A stretch of DNA of 64,000 nucleotides from Ralstonia wenshanensis (GTDB lineage: Bacteria; Pseudomonadota; Gammaproteobacteria; Burkholderiales; Burkholderiaceae). Under the pieces are notes generated by a model. It was not told the origin of the DNA, searched no databases, and worked only from the letters and a program-made list of their open reading frames with translations. Both the position numbers and the translations under genes were made by a program. This document shows, one piece after another, positions 1 to 10,411 of this stretch (its first letter is position 1; each line of letters starts with the position of its first letter). The stretch covers positions 620,001 through 684,000 of the forward strand of contig NZ_CP076413.1 in NCBI RefSeq assembly GCF_021173085.1, given 5' to 3'.

Positions 1-251
1 CCCGTCAACACCAGCGGCAGCAGTACCGAGAGCCGCTCGCTCTGGTTGCGGTACAGCTTGACGCCGCAGCGTGTGCAATGTGCCTCTTCATCCAGCGCAA
101 TGACCTCGTGGCGATGCAGGGTGTCGCAGTGCTCGCACGCGATCCAGGCATCGGGATCGCCGGGCAGCGGCTGTGCGACCGGGGCGGCCTTGGCGTTGGG
201 GGCGTCGCCCGCTGCGCGCCAGGACTGCGGCAGCGGGAAGGGGAATTTCAC
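1..251 (-). CDS. pqiA: PqiA-like inner-membrane protein, N-terminal part (runs off the window)
   Basis: Partial gene; only the first 83 codons lie in the window. The visible part reads as a cytoplasmic N-terminus with two CxxC pairs (WIACEHC and HCTRCG), a zinc-ribbon-like arrangement, followed by an RNQSERL segment leading into a hydrophobic stretch. This is the order at the start of PqiA/YebS proteins, which work with MCE-domain PqiB in lipid transport between membranes. I chose a GTG start at 251 because GGAG lies 6-8 bases upstream. The membrane domain and any pqiB are beyond the edge, so the name rests on the ribbon plus the start of the first membrane segment. Confidence 0.75.
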   Translation of the reverse strand, partial: MKFPFPLPQSWRAAGDAPNAKAAPVAQPLPGDPDAWIACEHCDTLHRHEVIALDEEAHCTRCGVKLYRNQSERLSVLLPLVLT

Positions 252-335
252 GTTAACAGCTCCATCGTCGGGCTGAAGGCGCGATGGCGGCGTTGCAGAT
301 GCAAGCACCGGAGCACGGACAGCCGGGCAGGCGAT

Positions 336-359
336 TATACATACACGATTGAATGTATA
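336..359. promoter_or_regulatory. Inverted repeat TATACAT-N10-ATGTATA between divergent genes
   Basis: Two perfect 7-base arms (336-342 and 353-359) separated by 10 bases, in a GC-rich intergenic region between pqiA (minus) and the Gly-rich protein gene (plus). The arms are AT-rich and sit about 85 bases from the pqiA start, so this could be an operator for either gene or overlap a -10 element. The regulator is unknown. Confidence 0.4.
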
Positions 360-502
360 GCTGAGTGCGGACCTCCGCATTTTGACGCACGGTCACAAGC
401 AAATATCCCGCCAATCCGCACGATCGACATGACATGGCGTGACGGCGGAACGGGCCTTGCTGCCGTCGAAGGGGCACGTTCTCAACCTCAAAGGAGCAAT
501 TC

Positions 503-1003
503 ATGACGTATCTCCGTGCCTCTTCTTTAATCGTCGCACTGGCACTGGCGCTGGCGGGCGGTACCGCCTCGGCGTATGCCCAGACGGGGGCAACCCAATC
601 CAATAGCACGGCTGGCGGCAGCAGCATGTCTCCAGCGGGTGGCACCGGCACCGGCGCAACTGCGACGGGCACGGCGGGGGCCGCCGCCGACAGCAATTCC
701 GCCAACAGCGGCCGGGACGCCCCCCGAAACCGCAACGCCACCGGTAAGCAAGGGCACTCCGGCAATATGCGCTCGCGCTCGAGCGGCGGTTACGGCGGGA
801 GTGCCAATGATGCGACCGGCAGCGCGACCGGTGGCGGCTCGGGTGGAATGGGCGTAGGCGCCCCAGGTAACGGCGGGTCGATGGGAGCGCCCGGCGGCGG
901 TAGTGGCGGTGGGGCTGCTGGCCCGGGCGGCGGCAGTGGCGGTGCGGGTACCGGAGGCGCCGGCGGGGCGGCGGGCGGCAGTGCCGGTGGTGGCAGCCGC
1001 TAG
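503..1003 (+). CDS. Gly/Ser-rich secreted protein of unknown function
   Basis: A 166-residue protein with an N-terminal signal peptide: a basic start, a hydrophobic run of Ala/Leu, and a likely cut near SAYAQ around residue 27. The rest is low-complexity Gly/Ser/Ala/Asn with almost no hydrophobic core. An AAGGAG lies about 6 bases before the ATG. I recognise no domain. The strong ribosome binding site and clear signal peptide argue that the gene is real despite its composition. It converges with fghA, and a 7-bp inverted repeat (CGCTAGC) spans the stop codon and may act as a shared terminator. Confidence 0.6.
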   Translation: MTYLRASSLIVALALALAGGTASAYAQTGATQSNSTAGGSSMSPAGGTGTGATATGTAGAAADSNSANSGRDAPRNRNATGKQGHSGNMRSRSSGGYGGSANDATGSATGGGSGGMGVGAPGNGGSMGAPGGGSGGGAAGPGGGSGGAGTGGAGGAAGGSAGGGSR

Positions 1004-1026
1004 CCCAGCCGCGCGCTTACCTGCGG

Positions 1027-1890
1027 CTAGCGCAGTTGTGCTGCGTGATGCAGCAGGTGGTCTTCGATGAAGCTCTCGATGAAGTAGTAGCCGTGATCGT
1101 ATCCCGGGTGGCGGCGCAGTTGCAGCGGTTGCCCGGCTGCGGCGCACGCCGCGGCAAAGTCATCGGGGTACAACTGCTCGGCGAGAAATTTGTCGGCCTC
1201 GCCCTGATCGATCAGGATGCCGCCGGGGAACGGGCACGATGCCTGCCGCATCAACTGGGTGGCGTCGTGGGCTGCCCAGGCGGCGCGATCGTCCCCGAGA
1301 TATCCGGTGAACGCCTTGATGCCCCACGGGCACACAGACGGATGCGCGATGGGCGCAAACGCAGAGACGGAAGCGAAGCGCTCCCGGTGGCGCAAGGCCA
1401 GCGTCAACGCGCCGTGGCCGCCCATCGAATGCCCAAAGATGCCGATGCGTCCCGGTGCCACCGGAAAGGCCACGCGCGCGATGTGGTGCAGCTCGTCGGC
1501 AATGTAGCTTTCCATGCGGTAGTGCTGGCGCCACGGTGCCTGCGTGGCGTCGAGGTAGAAGCCGGCGGCGATGCCGAAATCCCAGCTATCGGTTTCGCCG
1601 GGGATGTTTGCATCGCGCGGGCTGGTGTCAGGCGCGATGAGGATGAGGCCTTCACGTGCTGCCACGCGCTGCGCGCCGGCCTTGATGGCGAACGTCTCCT
1701 CCGTACACGTCAGGCCTGCCAGATAGAAGAGTGCCGGGCAGCGCGTGCCTGCCAGGGCCTGCGGGGGCAGGTAGACCGAGAAGCGCATCGGCAGCCCGAT
1801 TGCCGTCGATGCATGCCGATAGAAGCGCTGCACGCCGCCAAAGCAGGCGTGCTCCGAAAGGAGTTCAAGTTCCGGTACCGGGATCGTCAT
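1027..1890 (-). CDS. fghA: S-formylglutathione hydrolase
   Basis: A 287-residue alpha/beta hydrolase of the esterase D family. It hydrolyses S-formylglutathione to formate and glutathione, the second step of glutathione-dependent formaldehyde oxidation in the cytoplasm. The nucleophile motif GHSMGG places the catalytic serine near residue 155; the acid lies in DQGEADKF and the histidine in GYDHGYYF. The LAGLTCTEE stretch near residue 58 is typical of the family, and the length matches. The gene starts 22 bases after adhC ends on the same strand, so the two steps are probably co-transcribed. Confidence 0.95.
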   Translation of the reverse strand: MTIPVPELELLSEHACFGGVQRFYRHASTAIGLPMRFSVYLPPQALAGTRCPALFYLAGLTCTEETFAIKAGAQRVAAREGLILIAPDTSPRDANIPGETDSWDFGIAAGFYLDATQAPWRQHYRMESYIADELHHIARVAFPVAPGRIGIFGHSMGGHGALTLALRHRERFASVSAFAPIAHPSVCPWGIKAFTGYLGDDRAAWAAHDATQLMRQASCPFPGGILIDQGEADKFLAEQLYPDDFAAACAAAGQPLQLRRHPGYDHGYYFIESFIEDHLLHHAAQLR

Positions 1891-1912
1891 CGCGTGGCTC
1901 CATCCTCAAGGT

Positions 1913-3019
<1,107 letters not shown>

Positions 3020-3224
3020 GCGCATTCCTTTTTTTGAAGTGGGGCCTGCCCGACGTGGGCAGCGTAGGGAGGGCGATTGTAGAACGTTGCCTGCTCCGGC
3101 AACGTGATAGCAGAGTCATGTCACGCAGATCAGACTTCAGATTTCCTTATGACGGCCGTTTCTTGTGCGACGGCATGGCCGACAGGGTCGTGTGCCGCAT
3201 GCCTTACATGGTGGAATCCCTGCC

Positions 3225-5054
3225 ATGGGCCTCGTAGTAGGAAACCATACCGTGCTTGCATCCATCCGTACCCGCATTTTGCTGACTTGTGTTGCCATCG
3301 TGGTCGGCGCATTGACCTTCGCTGGCGGCCTCAACTATCTCGTCACGCGTTCGTACAACGACGAGTCCATCCGCCAGAACCTGCAGTCCGTCGCACGCGG
3401 CCACATTGCCGGCATCGACGACTGGGTAGCGTCCAAGACGCAGATGATGGTGTCGCTGCAGGACGTGGCAGTGTCTGCCGATCCGATTCCGGTTTTCAAG
3501 GCCGTGCATAAGGCCGGCGGCTTCATCAACGTCTACGTCGGCTACCCCGACAAGTCGTACAAGTTCTCCAACCCTGAAGGCATTCCGCCCACGTATGACC
3601 CGACCGCGCGCCCCTGGTACAAGCAGGCGGTGGAGGCCGGCAAGCCCGTGGTGACGCCGCCGTACGTGAGCGCCAGCACTGGCCAACTCGTCGTGACTTT
3701 CGCGGTGCCCATCCTGGAAGGCAGCACGCTCAAGGGCGTGATTGGCGGTGACGTGGCGATGGACAGCGTGATCGCCAACGTCAAGGCCATTCACCCGACG
3801 CCGGCCAGCTTCGGCTTCCTGGTCAATGCGGCCGGCAAGATCGTCGCGCACCCGAATGACAAGCTCACGCTCAAGCCGGCAACCGATCTGTCGGCAGGGC
3901 TGAACGAAGCCACGCTGGCATCGCTGGCGCAGGCGGAGAAGCCCGTGGAAGTCACGGTGGATGGCGCGTCCAAGCTGCTCTACCGCCAGGGCGTGAAGGG
4001 CACCGACTGGGGCCTGGTGGTGGCGCTGGACAAATCGGATGCCACTGCCGGCATGCGCTCGCTGGTGATGACGTCGATCGGCGCGCTGGTGGGTGTGGCC
4101 ATCGTTGCCGCCCTCATCGTCGGTGCGATGACGGCACGTGCGTTCCGCCGCCTGTCGATGATCCGCGATGCCATGGACGACATCGGCTCGGGCAGTGGTG
4201 ACCTCACCAAGCGTCTGCCGTCGGACGGCGAAGACGAAGTCGCGCAGATCGCCCGCTCGTTCAATACGTTTGCCGACAAGCTGACGGCGGTGATGCAGCA
4301 GATCCGCCTGGGCAGCGATTCGGTGCGCTCGGCCGCGCAGGAAATTGCTGCCGGCAACGCAGATCTCTCGCAGCGCACGGAAGAGCAGGCCAGCTCGCTG
4401 GAAGAAACCGCATCGAGCATGGAAGAACTGACGAGCATCGTGAAGCAGAACGCCGACAACGCGCGTCAGGCCAGCCAGCTTGCCGTGACGGCGTCGGACG
4501 TTGCCACGCGCGGCGGCAACGTGGTCGGCCAGGTTGTTCAGACCATGGGCGGCATCAACGAGAGCAGCAAGAAGATCGCCGACATCATCGGCGTCATCGA
4601 AAGCATTGCGTTCCAGACCAACATCCTGGCACTGAATGCCGCGGTGGAAGCCGCACGTGCCGGCGAGCAGGGCCGCGGCTTTGCCGTGGTGGCCAGCGAA
4701 GTGCGCAGCCTGGCACAGCGCTCGGCCGGCGCGGCCAAGGAAATCAAGGCGCTGATTCACGATTCGGTGGATCGTGTGAGCAACGGCACGGCGCTGGTTG
4801 ATCAGGCCGGGGTGACGATGGCGGAGATCGTCGATGCGGTGAAGCGCGTGACCGACATCATGGGCGAGATTTCGTCAGCGTCGGAAGAGCAGAGCAGCGG
4901 CATCGAGCAGGTCAACCAGGCCGTCAACCAGATGGACCAGGTGACGCAGCAGAACGCGGCTCTGGTCGAGCAGGCCGCGGCCGCTGCGGAATCGCTGGAG
5001 GAACAGGCCCACAACCTCAACGAGGCCGTGGGGCAGTTCCGCCTGTCGCACTGA
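3225..5054 (+). CDS. Methyl-accepting chemotaxis protein with double-Cache sensor
   Basis: About 609 residues. Order: a short cytoplasmic N-terminus; a membrane segment near residues 15-37; a periplasmic Cache-type domain ([16 protein letters not shown]) to about residue 255; a second membrane segment; HAMP; and a long coiled-coil signalling domain whose hairpin tip carries [16 protein letters not shown]. It should report an extracellular small-molecule ligand to CheA/CheW; the ligand cannot be read from the sequence. The start is uncertain: ATG 3225 has a weak GGTGGA upstream, while GTG 3252 has a better-spaced AGGAAA. There is no C-terminal CheR-tethering pentapeptide. Confidence 0.92.
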   Translation: MGLVVGNHTVLASIRTRILLTCVAIVVGALTFAGGLNYLVTRSYNDESIRQNLQSVARGHIAGIDDWVASKTQMMVSLQDVAVSADPIPVFKAVHKAGGFINVYVGYPDKSYKFSNPEGIPPTYDPTARPWYKQAVEAGKPVVTPPYVSASTGQLVVTFAVPILEGSTLKGVIGGDVAMDSVIANVKAIHPTPASFGFLVNAAGKIVAHPNDKLTLKPATDLSAGLNEATLASLAQAEKPVEVTVDGASKLLYRQGVKGTDWGLVVALDKSDATAGMRSLVMTSIGALVGVAIVAALIVGAMTARAFRRLSMIRDAMDDIGSGSGDLTKRLPSDGEDEVAQIARSFNTFADKLTAVMQQIRLGSDSVRSAAQEIAAGNADLSQRTEEQASSLEETASSMEELTSIVKQNADNARQASQLAVTASDVATRGGNVVGQVVQTMGGINESSKKIADIIGVIESIAFQTNILALNAAVEAARAGEQGRGFAVVASEVRSLAQRSAGAAKEIKALIHDSVDRVSNGTALVDQAGVTMAEIVDAVKRVTDIMGEISSASEEQSSGIEQVNQAVNQMDQVTQQNAALVEQAAAAAESLEEQAHNLNEAVGQFRLSH

Positions 5055-5061
5055 ACCGGGC

Positions 5062-5730
5062 TCAGGCCTGGGGAGCGGCTGCGCCGGCGGCCGCTTTGGC
5101 CTTGTCCTGTTCTTCCGCCAGAGCGAGGTCTGCGGCCCGGGCGCGCTTGACCGCGGGCCGTGCCAGGATGCGGTCGATATACGCGCGCACCACGGGCGTT
5201 TCGGGCATCAGCTTGAACATCGTGATCCAGTCCAGTGCGGCGCCCCAGAGCACGTCTGCCGCCGTGAAGCGCTCGCCGAGGAAGTAGGGCCCTTTGGCCA
5301 ACTGGGCGTTGATCGAGGCAATGACCGTATCGAAGTCGCCATAGGGTGAGGTCGAATACGCGGCAGGCGGGCGGCCCATTGAATGGTCGACGACAGCGGG
5401 CTCGAAGCACGAACCGTAGAACGCCATCCAGCGCAGATATGCGCCGCGCAGCGGGTCGCCCACCGAGGGCGACAGCCCGGCTTCCGGATACAGCTCTGCC
5501 GCATAGAGATACACCGCCACCTGCTCGGTGACGACCACATCGCCGTGACGCAGCGTCGGCACCTTGCCTAGCGGGTTCATCGCGAGAAACTCCGGCGTCT
5601 TGTGCTGGCCCGTGGTCAGGTCGAAGGCGTGTACCTCGTAGTCGGCACCGAGTTCTTCGAGCAGCATGCGCATGCCCCGCGAGCGGCTGCGCGGCGAGTG
5701 GTAAAGGATCAGGTGGCGGTCTTGGGGCAT
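5062..5730 (-). CDS. Glutathione S-transferase family protein
   Basis: A 222-residue protein with the N-terminal thioredoxin-like fold (LILYHSPRSRSRGMRMLLEE) followed by an all-helical C-terminal domain, the usual GST layout. The NPLGKVPTL stretch with a conserved cis-proline and the following EQVAVYLY match the glutathione-binding half. The catalytic residue is probably a serine of the PRSRS segment. The start at 5730 is chosen for CGGAG about 7 bases upstream; a longer in-frame start exists but has no ribosome binding site. It converges with the chemoreceptor gene 7 bases away. Substrate unknown. Confidence 0.88.
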   Translation of the reverse strand: MPQDRHLILYHSPRSRSRGMRMLLEELGADYEVHAFDLTTGQHKTPEFLAMNPLGKVPTLRHGDVVVTEQVAVYLYAAELYPEAGLSPSVGDPLRGAYLRWMAFYGSCFEPAVVDHSMGRPPAAYSTSPYGDFDTVIASINAQLAKGPYFLGERFTAADVLWGAALDWITMFKLMPETPVVRAYIDRILARPAVKRARAADLALAEEQDKAKAAAGAAAPQA

Positions 5731-5860
5731 CGTCGGCTCCGAATGCGATGGAAACGGGTGAGGAAAGACTGTCACTGTAGGCGCAGGGCATGCCTGCGTC
5801 TTGGAAAAATCCGCTGCGGCGGTGCATCATCGCGGCATTGTCTTCGCCCCCGCCGCTTCC

Positions 5861-6673
5861 ATGACCGATCTACGTGACGTTGCCGCCAAGCCAAAGGGTG
5901 TGGTCGATCCGCTGGCGTTTCGCCAGCGTTTTCGCCTGAACCGTTACGAGCCGAGTGCTGCGTTGGCCGGGGTGCTCGATCACCACTGGATTGTCGAATG
6001 GGACTTGCGCGGCCAGCCGCCCTATACGCAGCGCACGCTGCCGTATCCGTGCGTCAACCTGGTGGTCGACCGTCGGCAGACCGCTGTCTTTGGCGTGGTG
6101 TCGGGCGCGTTTGAAACCACATTGGCTGAGACGGGCCGCGTGATCGGCCTGCGCTTTCGGCCAGGTGCGTTTCGCGCGTTCTTCGGCAAGCCGGTGCGTT
6201 TGCTGACCGACAAGACCGTGCCGGTTTCCGATGTGCTCGGCATTGGCGATGCGCAGGCAGAAGAGATTGTGCTTGGTGCACGGGACGACGCCGGCATGGT
6301 GTCTGCCGCCGAAAGGCTGCTGCTACGCGTGCTGCCGCCGCCCGATCCGCAGGTTGAGCGTATCCACAGCATCTTGCAGTCGCTTCACCAGGACGCACGC
6401 CTGACCCAGGTGCGCGACTTTGCCGAGCGCGCCGGCATGAGCGAACGCACGCTCCAGCAATTGTTCTCGGAGTATGTTGGCGTGACGCCCAAGTGGGTGA
6501 TCCGCCGATACCGCTTGCATGAAGCGGCCGACCAGCTTGCCAACGGCGCGGACGTGGATCTGGCTGAGCTTGCGCACGGGCTCGGTTACTTTGACCAGGC
6601 CCACTTCACGCGTGACTTCCGCCGCCTTGTCGGTAAGGCGCCCGCGGAGTATCGGCGCGCCAATCAGGCCTAG
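5861..6673 (+). CDS. AraC-family transcriptional regulator
   Basis: About 270 residues. The C-terminal 100 residues hold two helix-turn-helix units (MSERTLQQLFSEYVGVTPKW, then the second helix pair ending FDQAHFTRDFRRLVGKAP), the AraC/XylS signature. The N-terminal domain (HHWIVEWDLRGQPPY, GLRFRPGAFRAFFG) matches the DUF6597-type sensor domain. In-frame starts further upstream are non-ATG and have no clear ribosome binding site, so the ATG at 5861 is a best guess. It is divergent from the GST gene 130 bases away and may regulate it. Confidence 0.85.
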   Translation: MTDLRDVAAKPKGVVDPLAFRQRFRLNRYEPSAALAGVLDHHWIVEWDLRGQPPYTQRTLPYPCVNLVVDRRQTAVFGVVSGAFETTLAETGRVIGLRFRPGAFRAFFGKPVRLLTDKTVPVSDVLGIGDAQAEEIVLGARDDAGMVSAAERLLLRVLPPPDPQVERIHSILQSLHQDARLTQVRDFAERAGMSERTLQQLFSEYVGVTPKWVIRRYRLHEAADQLANGADVDLAELAHGLGYFDQAHFTRDFRRLVGKAPAEYRRANQA

Positions 6674-6686
6674 CGCGCCCGGCGCA

Positions 6687-8462
6687 TCAATCCGCCGCGA
6701 GCGCCACGTCTGGGGACGCAGGCGGGCGGTCCGTCATGACGCAGTTGCGCCCCGCCAGTTTGGCGGCATACAGCAATCGGTCTGCACGCCGCAGCAGTGG
6801 CTCCAGTTCGGGGCCATCGGCCGCAGGTGCTGCCGCCACGCCAAAGCTGGCCGTCATGCGGCAGGGCAGATCGGTGCCGGTGGGCACCGTCACCTCGGCA
6901 ATGCGATGGCGGAGGTGATCGGCCACCGCGCGCGCTTGCGCGAGGTTATCTGCCCACACCATCACCGCGAATTCTTCGCCGCCGATGCGCGCCACCATGT
7001 CGGCGGACGGGCCCTCGGCGCGGCACAGGCTTGCAACCGTGCGCAGCGCTTCGTCGCCCACGGCATGGCCGTACGTATCGTTGATGCGCTTGAAGTGGTC
7101 GATGTCGAACATGATGAGCGCAATGAGCCGCGCTTCCGGCTGCGGCGATTTGCACATCGCGCTGGCACGGTCTTCAAAGGCGCGGCGGTTGAGCAGATGC
7201 GTGAGCGGGTCGGTCTCGGCCATGCGCGCAAGTTCCCGCATCAGGTGCGCGCGCTCCAGTTCCAGCCGGCGGCGCTCGATGCTGTTGATGCGCAGCACGC
7301 GGATCGCCTCGAACATCGCGCGTATCTCGCGTCGCGCGAAACCGGTCGGGATGTGCACGCTCAAGTTGCCGCGCGCAATCCCGTCGATCAGCCGCGTGGC
7401 ATTGACAAACGGCCCCACCACATTGCGGCGGAACGAGATCGTCATCCATGCCAGGGCGCCCAGCACCGACACCACGGCGCCCGCCGAGCCGATAAGCACC
7501 AGCAGCATCGCGCGCCGATGTTCGCGGATGTCGTCAACCGCCAGGCCCAGCACGATGTCGCGGAAATCCGTGATGGCGCGCATGGTGGGCACGTAGCGCT
7601 CGGCAAATGCGGCAGGGGTGATATCGACACCGCCGGGCTGGCTGGCCTTCTCACGCACGGTGGCCACGTAGCGCAGCCCGTCGCCGAAGTATTGCGCGCC
7701 GAGCGTGGTGACGGCGTGCTGGTTCAATGCTGTCTGCGCACCCACGCGGGTCTCGATCATGCTGCGCAGCTGGTCAATGCGGCCTTGCGTGCGTTCGATG
7801 GCAAGCTGCTCTTCAAATGTGAGCATGCGGTGCATGGCCAGCGCACCGGTAAAGCGCGAACCGAGCTGGCCCGCGTATTCACGCAAATCGGCCGACAGCC
7901 GCGCCAGCGTCAGGCAATTGAGCACGTCAGGATCGCCGCGCGTGATGTTGGCCGTGCGCGCGTTGACGATGGGCAGGAATTCCGGGATCACCGCGATCAT
8001 GCGGTTCACGCCGTCGGCCAGGTCGCTGCTGCTGCGCGAGCGCAAGGGCAGGGCGGTCAGCCGGTCGATGTTGGCGCGGGCCGCGGCCAAGTGCGTTTGG
8101 GCGCGGCCTGCTGCCTTGATGTCGGCTTCGCAGCCCGGGCAGTGTTCCGGACCCAACGCGTCGAGTAACTCGGCGATGTGTTTGTCGCTGGCGGCGCGCA
8201 TGCGTTGCAGGGCCGCGATGCGCTCGGCCGCTACCGGCAAGTCTTCGCCCAGCACGCCGTTGGTCGGGCCGCGTTCGGCTGAAACCTTCTCCATGGCCAG
8301 CAGTGTCATGCGCAGCGCCTGGACGCTGCGGGCTGCATTGTCGGCGCGGCCGTACGCCAGCCACGCGTAGCCCAGCAGCCAGCACGATAACGACAACACG
8401 GGAACGAGGACGATGGCGACGCTGGCGCCAAAGCGCCTGTCCATCGACGTTTCAGAAGACAT
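6687..8462 (-). CDS. Membrane diguanylate cyclase with large periplasmic sensor region
   Basis: About 591 residues. A membrane segment near residues 10-35, an all-helical extracytoplasmic domain of about 280 residues, a second membrane segment, a HAMP-like linker, then a GGDEF domain. The active site reads GGEEF and DIDHFKRIND is intact, so c-di-GMP synthesis is likely. The inhibitory RxxD site is not conserved: the residues before the signature read PSAD. The sensor has CPGC, which could bind a metal or form a disulfide. The start is uncertain (ATG 8462 or 8444, or GTG 8531); none has a good ribosome binding site. Confidence 0.88.
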   Translation of the reverse strand: MSSETSMDRRFGASVAIVLVPVLSLSCWLLGYAWLAYGRADNAARSVQALRMTLLAMEKVSAERGPTNGVLGEDLPVAAERIAALQRMRAASDKHIAELLDALGPEHCPGCEADIKAAGRAQTHLAAARANIDRLTALPLRSRSSSDLADGVNRMIAVIPEFLPIVNARTANITRGDPDVLNCLTLARLSADLREYAGQLGSRFTGALAMHRMLTFEEQLAIERTQGRIDQLRSMIETRVGAQTALNQHAVTTLGAQYFGDGLRYVATVREKASQPGGVDITPAAFAERYVPTMRAITDFRDIVLGLAVDDIREHRRAMLLVLIGSAGAVVSVLGALAWMTISFRRNVVGPFVNATRLIDGIARGNLSVHIPTGFARREIRAMFEAIRVLRINSIERRRLELERAHLMRELARMAETDPLTHLLNRRAFEDRASAMCKSPQPEARLIALIMFDIDHFKRINDTYGHAVGDEALRTVASLCRAEGPSADMVARIGGEEFAVMVWADNLAQARAVADHLRHRIAEVTVPTGTDLPCRMTASFGVAAAPAADGPELEPLLRRADRLLYAAKLAGRNCVMTDRPPASPDVALAAD

Positions 8463-8797
8463 GAACGGAGTGGTTGAGCGTCTTGGCGGGCGGTTGGGTA
8501 GAGCCGGGAGGCTGTTACGAACGGGTGGCACAGGTGCCCGCGCTCATTGCCGCGCGCAGTGCACATCTCTGGCTAACGGCAGCATCGGGGGCTTCTTTAC
8601 GCTGCCATTCAACCCGCGCCGCGGGAGCGGACTGCAAACAAATGCAAAAGGATTCTTACGAGATGTTCAGGCCAGAGCGCAGAAAAAGGAGCTGGGCGGT
8701 CAGGCCGTAACGCTGGCAAGGCACGAGATGAGTGCAAGCTGAGAACGCCGCGTATCTCGTGCCTTGGGGGGAGGATCGATGGATTCGGGCGGGCCGA
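8463..8797. other. Intergenic stretch with no recognised element
   Basis: This lies between the diguanylate cyclase and the ABM-domain gene, both on the minus strand. It has scattered short open frames on both strands without ribosome binding sites or coding character. I see no hairpin with a T-run and no recognisable promoter. Confidence 0.4.
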
Positions 8798-9091
8798 TTA
8801 CTTGACTGCCACCTCCGAGTGCACGACTTCCGGCGCCTTGGCGAAGAACGGCCCTACCAGCTTGCGCCATTCCTGGAAGTCGTCGGACTCGCGAAAATCG
8901 ACCATATGGTCTTCCACGGTGTTCCAGCGCACGAGCAGCACGTAGCTGGTGTCGCGCTCGACGATGTGGTGCAACTCGGCGCCGTGGCAGCCCTTGGCGC
9001 GGGCAAACAGCGGCAGGGCTTGCTGGACGGCGGCTTCAAACTCGCGCTGCTTGCCGGCGAGGATCTCGATGTGGGCCATTTCGAATACCAC
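8798..9091 (-). CDS. Antibiotic biosynthesis monooxygenase (ABM) domain protein
   Basis: A 97-residue single-domain protein with the ferredoxin-like ABM fold: FEMAHIEILAGKQREFEAAVQ, then SYVLLVRWNTVEDHMVDFRES. Small ABM proteins act as quinol or heme monooxygenases or simply as stress proteins, so the substrate cannot be given. A GTG start at 9091 is supported by CGGAG six bases upstream. It is divergent from the PerM-type gene. Confidence 0.8.
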   Translation of the reverse strand: MVFEMAHIEILAGKQREFEAAVQQALPLFARAKGCHGAELHHIVERDTSYVLLVRWNTVEDHMVDFRESDDFQEWRKLVGPFFAKAPEVVHSEVAVK

Positions 9092-9331
9092 GTTGTGCTC
9101 CGTTCGGTTGGATGGGTGAGGAGACTATAGCTGGCAATGCCCGTTGCCATAGCCCGGCCGGCTTCGGGGTTGTTCGACCGTGGGCGCCAGCCTTCGACGG
9201 GCTTGGTAAGCCTGTCGGCCCCGCCGGCCGCCTCTATGACAACCGCGGTTGCGCGGGCATACTCGGATTTCATTGCCTGGCCTGGATCCTGCTCGGGCCT
9301 TTTAGACGTCACCTTCAAGCGAAAGCACCCC

Positions 9332-10381
9332 ATGGATAGCGGAAACGACCACCAGAAATTTTTCTACCTCTTGCTGTTCGTCGTCACGCTTGGCCTTTGC
9401 TGGATCCTCTCGCCGTTCTTTGGCGCGGTGTTCTGGGGCGTCATCCTGGCGATCCTGTTCCAGCCCGTGCAGCGCGCGCTGGTCGCCCGCATGGGCAAGC
9501 GGCGCAATCTCGCTGCGCTCACCACGCTCGCCCTCATCATCCTGATTGTGATCCTGCCCGTGATCTTTGTGACGGCGACCATCGTGCAGGAAATCGGCGT
9601 CGCCTATCAGGAGATCCAGAGCGCGCAGCCGAATTACTCCCGGTACCTTTCCGAAGCGGTGCATGCGCTGCCAACCTGGGTGCAGCAGTTGCTTGCCAAA
9701 GCCGGCCTGACCAACATTCCAGGCATCCAGAAAAAGCTGGCCGACGGCGCCGCGCAGATCAGTCAGTTTGCCGCCACGCAGGCGCTTAGCATCGGGCAGA
9801 ACACGTTCCAGTTCGTAGTCGGCTTTGGCGTGATGCTGTACATGGTGTTCTTCCTGCTGCGCGATGGCGCCGACATCGGCCGCCGCGTGCGCCGCGCGCT
9901 GCCGATGGATGAAGAGCACAAGCGCCTGCTGCTGAGCAAATTCACGACCGTCGTGCGCGCCACCGTGAAGGGCAACATTGCCGTTGCGCTGGTGCAGGGC
10001 GCACTTGGCGGGCTGATCTTCTGGTTCCTCGGCATTGACGGCGTGGTGCTGTGGGGCGCGTTGATGGCATTCCTGTCGTTGCTGCCCGCGATTGGCGCGA
10101 GCCTCGTGTGGATTCCGGTCGCGGTCTACTTCCTGATGGTGGGCGCGATCTGGAAATGCGTGATCCTCGTTGCGTTCTGCGGCGGCGTGATCGGCCTGGT
10201 CGACAACTTGCTGCGCCCGCTGCTGGTCGGCAAGGACACCAAGATGCCCGACTGGGTCGTGCTGATCTCCACCCTGGGCGGAATGGAGCTGTTTGGCATC
10301 ACCGGCTTCGTGATCGGGCCGCTGGTCGCCGCACTCTTCATGGCCAGCTGGGACATCTTTGCGCGCGGGCAGAACGATTGA
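9332..10381 (+). CDS. AI-2E/PerM family membrane transporter
   Basis: A 349-residue polytopic membrane protein. It begins with two closely spaced membrane segments, has a soluble central part around residues 100-190, and a C-terminal set of helices including GALGGLIFWFLGIDG, LLPAIGASLVWIP and the family mark IGLVDNLLRPLLVG. The family includes the TqsA autoinducer-2 exporter and sodium/proton antiporters; the transported substrate cannot be assigned. The start at 9332 precedes the hydrophobic N-terminus; an upstream extension would add unrelated residues. Confidence 0.88.
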   Translation: MDSGNDHQKFFYLLLFVVTLGLCWILSPFFGAVFWGVILAILFQPVQRALVARMGKRRNLAALTTLALIILIVILPVIFVTATIVQEIGVAYQEIQSAQPNYSRYLSEAVHALPTWVQQLLAKAGLTNIPGIQKKLADGAAQISQFAATQALSIGQNTFQFVVGFGVMLYMVFFLLRDGADIGRRVRRALPMDEEHKRLLLSKFTTVVRATVKGNIAVALVQGALGGLIFWFLGIDGVVLWGALMAFLSLLPAIGASLVWIPVAVYFLMVGAIWKCVILVAFCGGVIGLVDNLLRPLLVGKDTKMPDWVVLISTLGGMELFGITGFVIGPLVAALFMASWDIFARGQND

Positions 10382-10411
10382 TGCCTCGGCCGAGCGGGTG
10401 TTTTATCGCGC

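Noticed and set aside
3204..4760. A 518-codon open frame opposite the chemoreceptor
   Set aside because: Antisense frame of a clear gene in GC-rich DNA; the composition is His/Arg-rich and has no domain.
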